From Amycolatopsis sp. cg9 (GTDB taxonomy: Bacteria; Actinomycetota; Actinomycetes; Mycobacteriales; Pseudonocardiaceae), in NCBI RefSeq assembly GCF_041346945.1, contig NZ_CP166850.1, forward strand, positions 6,618,501 through 6,682,500: 64,000 bases of DNA, in the 5' to 3' direction. Below, in pieces: positions 59,981 through 64,000 of the stretch; position 1 is the first letter of the stretch, and each line of letters starts with the position of its first letter. The notes under the pieces were generated by a model, which made no database searches, was not told the origin of the DNA, and saw nothing but the letters and a program-made list of their open reading frames with translations. The translations under genes and the position numbers were made by a program.

Positions 59981-61045
59981 TCAGGGCAGCGGCAGGGGCG
60001 GGTAGATCCGCAGCCGCTGGACCGGCATGTCGTAGGTGCCGGGGCCGGCGATCGGGGGCACGAGCACGGCCTCGCCGCGGAGGGGGACCTCGACGGCGGT
60101 GCCGGGATCGGCTTCGAGGGTGGCGGCCGCCTTGTCCTCCCAGGCCTGCCCCGGCGCGGTGGACGGCAGCCGGTACCCGGTCACCTTGCGCAGCTCCGAG
60201 GCCGGCGGGTCGGCGTAACCGTCGTTGCGGAGGACGTATCCGCCGGGGCGGGCGGCGACCGATTCCGGGTTGAGGGGCATGCCACCCGCGGTGAGCACGT
60301 GCAGCGCCGGCCCACCGCGCTTCCACGAGTCGGCGACGTCGGCCTGGCGGTCGGCGAGGGTCTGCTTGAGGACCTTCAGCCGGTGGTCGAGGCAGATTTC
60401 GAGGCCGAAGGTCGCGTTCCCGTCGATTTCGAACAGCCGCTCCCGCAGGAACGCCGCTTCGGTGTAGGCCTTTTTCATCAGCGGTTCGCTGACGTTCCCG
60501 ACCGCGTACCGGGTCGGCACCCCGTCCATGGACGAGGCCAGTTTCTTTTCGATGCGCCCGGCCTCGCCGCCGCCGACACCGCCGCGCACGTACAGCACGC
60601 TGTTGTAGTAGATCGGCTGGTTCTCACCCAGCATCTTCGAATGCCACAGCACCGAGCCCGGCACGATCAGCCAGTGCTTGAGCCGCGCGGTCCGGAACAT
60701 CCGTTCCAGGACGTCCCAGAGGGGCGGGAACTGCTCTTCCGGGTAGGTGTGGTCCGTCTGCGGGGTGGCCGGCCGGAGGTAGAACTCCGGTGCCACGAAC
60801 ACCTTCAGCGTGTCGGCGTCGTCGGCGCTGCCCACGTTCGCGTGCGCGATGTTGACCACCGCGGCCAGCCGCCGGAGCCGGATGAACCAGTCGGTGCTTT
60901 CGGGTGCCTTCGGTACCGCGATGTCGGGCACCGGGTCGCACAGCTTGCCGGGTGGCAATCCCGCCAGCGTCGGCCCCGGCACGTCGAGGCGGCGGGTGGC
61001 GGTCGGGACTTCGTAGGCGATGAAGCGGAAACGGGTGTACGGCAC
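59981..61045 (-). CDS. Nitrilase/CN-hydrolase superfamily protein of an unusual type
   Basis: A 354-residue protein with the Glu-Lys-Cys triad of carbon-nitrogen hydrolases: Glu87 (VFVAPEFYLRP), Lys167 or 168 (GRIEKKLAS) and Cys218 (GLEICLDHR). Spacing is wider than in classical nitrilases because of inserts after Glu87 and before the cysteine (about residues 170-205). The C-terminal 100 residues contain little of the usual fold signature. No signal peptide and no operon partner. It could hydrolyse an amide or nitrile; the outlying sequence suggests a distinct subgroup. Confidence 0.65.
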   Translation of the reverse strand: MPYTRFRFIAYEVPTATRRLDVPGPTLAGLPPGKLCDPVPDIAVPKAPESTDWFIRLRRLAAVVNIAHANVGSADDADTLKVFVAPEFYLRPATPQTDHTYPEEQFPPLWDVLERMFRTARLKHWLIVPGSVLWHSKMLGENQPIYYNSVLYVRGGVGGGEAGRIEKKLASSMDGVPTRYAVGNVSEPLMKKAYTEAAFLRERLFEIDGNATFGLEICLDHRLKVLKQTLADRQADVADSWKRGGPALHVLTAGGMPLNPESVAARPGGYVLRNDGYADPPASELRKVTGYRLPSTAPGQAWEDKAAATLEADPGTAVEVPLRGEAVLVPPIAGPGTYDMPVQRLRIYPPLPLP

Positions 61046-61295
61046 GGTCCGGCCTTCCCCTCAGTGGTGGAACGGCGGCCGACGTTACCCCGGTTCCGGT
61101 GTCCCGGCTTTCGGCCGAACGGGTAAGCGCTATTCCGGGTGGTGCCACCGGAGGAATTGCGCTGGACCGGAAGGTCGAGCAGATCTTTTCCGTCGTTCGT
61201 GGTTTTCCCGGTTCCGGGTTTCCGGTGATCTTTCGCCGGGGTGGTGCGCGGAAAATGATTCGTGCGCCCGCGTCCGGCCGGGCTACCTTGCTGCC

Positions 61296-62360
61296 GTGGC
61301 CGACATCGAAGGTAACTGTGACCGGAAGTTCGAGAAGGTCGGCGAGGCGCTGGCCGCCTCGCTGGCGGCCGACGACGTGGGCGCTTCGGTCGCCGTCGTG
61401 GTGGACGGGGAGCCGGTGGTCGACCTGTGGGGCGGCCACCTCGACGCGGCGCGCACCACCGCGTGGGAACGCGACACCATCACGAACGTCTGGTCCACCA
61501 CCAAGACGATGACCGCGTTGTGCGCGCTGGTCCTGGCCGACCGCGGCGAGCTGGACCTGGACGCGCCGGTCGCGGTGTACTGGCCCGAATTCGCCGCCGC
61601 CGGCAAGGAAACCGTGCTGGTGCGGCACTTGCTCGGGCACACCGCGGGCCTGCCGGACTTCGAGGGACCGATCGCCGTCGAAGACCTCTACGACTGGCCG
61701 GCCGTGACGGCGCGGCTGGCCGCGCAGGCTCCGCAGTGGGCGCCGGGCGCCGCGGCCGGGTACCACTCCGTCACGTTCGGGTTCCTGGTCGGCGAGGTCG
61801 TCCGCCGCGTCACCGGGCGCACCCTCGGCACCTTCTTCGCCGAAGAGGTCGCCGGTCCGGTGGGCGCCGACTTCCACATCGGGCTGGGCGCCGAGCACGA
61901 CCACCGGGTCGCGCCGCTGCTCGCCGATCCGCGCGGCGACAAGCCGCCGGGTTTCCTGATCGGGGTGTCGGATTCCCACCCGGTCGCCTGGCGGCGCGCG
62001 GAACTGCCCGCTGTCAACGGTTACGGCAACGCGCGGTCGGTGGCCGCCGTGCAGTCGGCACTGGCGTGCGGGGGAGTGGCCGGCGGCGTCCGGCTGCTCT
62101 CGGCGGCCGGCAGCGAACGCGTTTTCGAGGAGCAGTTCCACGGCGTGGACCGCGTCATCGGCGCCTCGATCCGCTACGGCCTCGGCTACCGCCTGGACGG
62201 CCGCACGTGCTCGTGGGGCGGCTGGGGCGGTTCGGTGGTGCTCGTCGACGCCGACCTCCGCATGGCGGTGGCGTACGTGATGAACCAGGTCCTCTGGGAG
62301 GACGGGTACGCCCGCGGCCTCGGTGTCGTGATGGCCGCCTACGACGCGGTCATGGCTTGA
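61296..62360 (+). CDS. Serine hydrolase of the class C beta-lactamase/esterase family
   Basis: A 354-residue penicillin-binding-protein-fold hydrolase. SxxK is Ser67-Thr-Thr-Lys70 (NVWSTTKTM), the second motif is Tyr156-His-Ser, and HLLGHTAGLPD is the family marker. No signal peptide, so it is more likely a cytoplasmic esterase (EstB-like) than an antibiotic-resistance beta-lactamase. I use GTG 61296 (VADIEGNCDRKF); no clear ribosome-binding site is seen, and the frame is open further upstream. Confidence 0.85.
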   Translation: MADIEGNCDRKFEKVGEALAASLAADDVGASVAVVVDGEPVVDLWGGHLDAARTTAWERDTITNVWSTTKTMTALCALVLADRGELDLDAPVAVYWPEFAAAGKETVLVRHLLGHTAGLPDFEGPIAVEDLYDWPAVTARLAAQAPQWAPGAAAGYHSVTFGFLVGEVVRRVTGRTLGTFFAEEVAGPVGADFHIGLGAEHDHRVAPLLADPRGDKPPGFLIGVSDSHPVAWRRAELPAVNGYGNARSVAAVQSALACGGVAGGVRLLSAAGSERVFEEQFHGVDRVIGASIRYGLGYRLDGRTCSWGGWGGSVVLVDADLRMAVAYVMNQVLWEDGYARGLGVVMAAYDAVMA

Positions 62361-62369
62361 TCGAGACCC

Positions 62370-62425
62370 GGAATTCGGTTTTCTGCTACTCTTGAGGTGT
62401 CCGGACCGTTCGGTTCTCGAATTCC
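62370..62425. promoter_or_regulatory. Inverted repeat in the leader of the orphan atpE
   Basis: GGAATTCG (62370-62377) and CGAATTCC (62418-62425) are perfect inverted repeats 40 bp apart. A TACTCT hexamer (62387-62392) lies between them and could be a -10 box. An operator or a leader structure is possible. Confidence 0.35.
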
Positions 62426-62468
62426 CAGCCCTTCGATTCTTCTACCTGTCGATGTGAAGGGGAATGCC

Positions 62469-62714
62469 ATGAGTGACTTCGTCCTGGCCCAGACAGTCAA
62501 CCTCAACCCCGGCCTGGCCGCCATCGGGTACGGACTCGGTGCGATCGGCCCCGGAATCGGAGTCGGCCTCATTTTCGCGGCCGTCATCAACGGTACCGCC
62601 CGGCAGCCGGAAGCGCGGGGAAAACTGCAGACGATCGCCTATTCGACGTTCGTGCTCACCGAAGTGCTCGCGTTGATCGGCATCGTCGTCTACTTCATCG
62701 CGTCCACGAAGTGA
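62469..62714 (+). CDS. atpE: ATP synthase F0 subunit c, encoded outside an atp operon
   Basis: An 81-residue two-helix proteolipid. The glycine-rich first helix ([20 protein letters not shown]), the polar loop ARQPEARG, and the proton-carrying Glu65 in [11 protein letters not shown] are all intact. AAGGGGAA precedes the ATG. No other ATP synthase gene is nearby: upstream is a serine hydrolase and downstream a convergent regulator-like gene. It is therefore either a second copy of atpE or a relocated one. Confidence 0.9.
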   Translation: MSDFVLAQTVNLNPGLAAIGYGLGAIGPGIGVGLIFAAVINGTARQPEARGKLQTIAYSTFVLTEVLALIGIVVYFIASTK

Positions 62715-64000
62715 GTTCGAGCGTCGTCGATTCCGCTTCGAAGCCCGCGCCGATTCCGGCGAACCGGTTCGCGGCGTCTTCGAGCAGTCCGGCGTCGCGC
62801 TGAAGGCGGGCCCGGGCGCGGGTGACGGCCGCGGCCGTCCACCGGTTGTGCCCGGCGTGCCTTGCGGCGCGCCGGAGGTGGTGCTCGGCGTCGGGGACGT
62901 CGAGCACCACCGCCAGCTCGGCGGCCACGCCGGCGGCGTACCCGTCGAACCGCCCGGGCGAGAAGTCCCCCGCGGCGGCGGCGAAAGCGTCGGCGAGTCC
63001 GATGCCGGTGCACAGCGCCACCCGCCCCCGGACGAACGCGTCCAGCGGCGCGAGGTTCGGCGACCCGGCGGGCGTGGCCACGCCCGCGACGGCGGCCGCG
63101 CGGGTCCGCCACCGGGCCATGGCCCGCTCGTCACCGGAGAGGCCGGCGGCCAGCGCGGCCGCCAGCAGCGGAACCCCGAGGGTGGCATTGCGCGGCGGCC
63201 CGGTTCCGGTGGTGGCGTGCCACGTCTCGTCGGACGGGCCGGTCGGTGCGGGGGTGGTGTTGTGCGGCTGGCTGGTTCCGGTGGTGGTGTGCCACATGTC
63301 GTCGGCGAGTGCGTGGGTGTCGTTGGACCGGTTGGTCGGTGCGGGGGTGGCATTGCGCGGCGGCCCGGTTTCGGTGGTGGCGTGCCACATCTCGTGCGCG
63401 AGCGCGAGGGCGTCGTCGAACCGGCCGGTCAGCGCGAGGGTGGTGACCAGCCCGCTCGCGCCCCAGTACGGGTGCCCGGCCAGCGCCGGATCGCCGGCGG
63501 CGCGCTTGCTCACCCGGACCGCCTCGGCCAGCTCCCCGGTCGCGACGGCGTAGGCGATCGCCGACCGGAACGCGTCCAGCACCTCCAGCGCGGCCCGCGG
63601 ATCGGTGCGGTCCGCCGCGGTCACCAGCTCCAGGCGCTCCCGGGTCGTGCGGTGCGCCAGGTCCGGCCGCCCGGCGAGGGCTTCCGCGGTGCAACGGGCA
63701 TCCAGCGCGGCGCTGAGCAGCAGCGGATCACCGGCCGCCGCGGTCACGGCGTGTGCGGCCGCCTCCGCGGTCACCGCCTGCGGACCCACCCCGGACCGCC
63801 AAGCACGGGCGACGGCGACGTGCGCGCTGTCCGAGGAGGCCGCGGCTTCGGCGAGCATCCGGTCCAGTTCGCCGTCCGGCACCGGCTGGGTGACGAACCC
63901 GGCCCCGCGGAACCGTTCGGCCAGCACGACGGCCTCGGCCAGGTACCTGCCCCGGACAGCGCGATCCCCAGCGGCCCGATCGGCGGCGACGAGCAGGAGA
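62695..64000 (-). CDS. Helical-repeat protein, probably C-terminal part of a large regulator; 5' end outside window
   Basis: At least 435 residues remain open to the right edge, with no start inside. The sequence is an alanine-rich helical solenoid ([20 protein letters not shown] and [20 protein letters not shown]) of the type found C-terminal to the ATPase or transcription-activation domains of AfsR/SARP- and LuxR-like regulators; no C-terminal LuxR helix-turn-helix is present. A repetitive insert at 63182-63439 breaks the solenoid. Its stop overlaps the end of atpE by 20 bases. Confidence 0.65.
   Translation of the reverse strand, partial: LLLVAADRAAGDRAVRGRYLAEAVVLAERFRGAGFVTQPVPDGELDRMLAEAAASSDSAHVAVARAWRSGVGPQAVTAEAAAHAVTAAAGDPLLLSAALDARCTAEALAGRPDLAHRTTRERLELVTAADRTDPRAALEVLDAFRSAIAYAVATGELAEAVRVSKRAAGDPALAGHPYWGASGLVTTLALTGRFDDALALAHEMWHATTETGPPRNATPAPTNRSNDTHALADDMWHTTTGTSQPHNTTPAPTGPSDETWHATTGTGPPRNATLGVPLLAAALAAGLSGDERAMARWRTRAAAVAGVATPAGSPNLAPLDAFVRGRVALCTGIGLADAFAAAAGDFSPGRFDGYAAGVAAELAVVLDVPDAEHHLRRAARHAGHNRWTAAAVTRARARLQRDAGLLEDAANRFAGIGAGFEAESTTLELTSWTR
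63182..63439 (-). repeat. In-frame tandem triplication within the helical-repeat gene
   Basis: Three contiguous units of 72, 93 and 93 bp, all multiples of three. The encoded unit contains [17 protein letters not shown] and, in the long units, ALADDMW. The first unit lacks seven codons present in the other two. The repeat interrupts otherwise normal helical sequence. Confidence 0.8.

Noticed and set aside
61296..62360. Antibiotic-resistance beta-lactamase
   Set aside because: SxxK and Tyr motifs fit the fold, but there is no signal peptide and the sequence is closer to cytoplasmic EstB-like esterases.

Overview
The window is very GC-rich, tightly packed DNA from a filamentous actinomycete. 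Amycolatopsis or a close Pseudonocardiaceae relative is the best guess. The basis is the complete mycofactocin cluster, a secreted exo-beta-D-glucosaminidase of the Amycolatopsis CsxA type, the AurF-like oxygenase with an FprB-like reductase, the many TetR and LacI regulators, and codon use. No tRNA, rRNA, insertion sequence, prophage or CRISPR array was seen. Genes are commonly coupled by GTGA or ATGA overlaps, and regulators often sit next to their targets with visible palindromic operators.

Layout. 1-3.1 kb: CocE-type hydrolase with a TetR gene, divergent from a zinc alcohol dehydrogenase. 3.2-8.3 kb: membrane adenylate/guanylate cyclase; diiron oxygenase with its own ferredoxin-NADP reductase; HxlR regulator with a flavin-split-barrel protein. 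8.3-14.4 kb: six-gene catabolic operon (double-domain Lrp regulator, polysaccharide-deacetylase-like amidohydrolase, MHS transporter, SDR, ketopantoate-reductase-like enzyme, M20 peptidase). 14.6-16.9 kb: PfkB kinase with class II aldolase, and a TetR gene. 16.8-18.2 kb: ribbon-helix-helix protein, VOC protein and methyltransferase in one operon. 18.9-28.6 kb: LacI-controlled locus for L-arabinose-rich plant glycans (GH27, ABC importer, GH127, clan-A hydrolase). 28.7-31.9 kb: P1 aminopeptidase, TetR gene and amino-acid permease. 32-34 kb: SIR2-like NAD-binding protein with a small basic protein beside it. 34.2-40.9 kb: mycofactocin cluster mftR/ABCE-SDR-FD, with an expanded 30-bp repeat in its middle. 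41-43.7 kb: snapalysin and a DHA2 efflux pump with its repressor. 44.3-50.8 kb: ROK-controlled glucosamine/chitosan operon (permease, GH2 exo-glucosaminidase, ROK kinase). 52.9-55.9 kb: EACC1-like protein and caspase-helical-repeat protein, a candidate conflict or programmed-death module. 55.9-60 kb: cation/proton antiporter, universal stress protein, DHA2 pump and TetR gene. 60-64 kb: nitrilase-like protein, class C beta-lactamase-like hydrolase, an orphan ATP synthase c subunit, and a partial helical-repeat protein with an in-frame triplicated insert.

How the genes work together. The arabinose locus would import oligosaccharides released from arabinogalactan or extensin and trim them; LacI-type operators lie just downstream of two good sigma-70-like promoters. 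The glucosamine operon would take up and phosphorylate the sugar released by the secreted GH2 enzyme. The mycofactocin genes make a peptide-derived redox cofactor, and the linked SDR probably uses it. The two most promising little-studied systems are the EACC1-caspase pair and the SIR2 protein. The most unusual DNA features are the 30-bp repeat array ahead of the mycofactocin SDR, a covarying palindromic element present twice, and a degenerate repeat that duplicates the 3' ends of two neighbouring genes.
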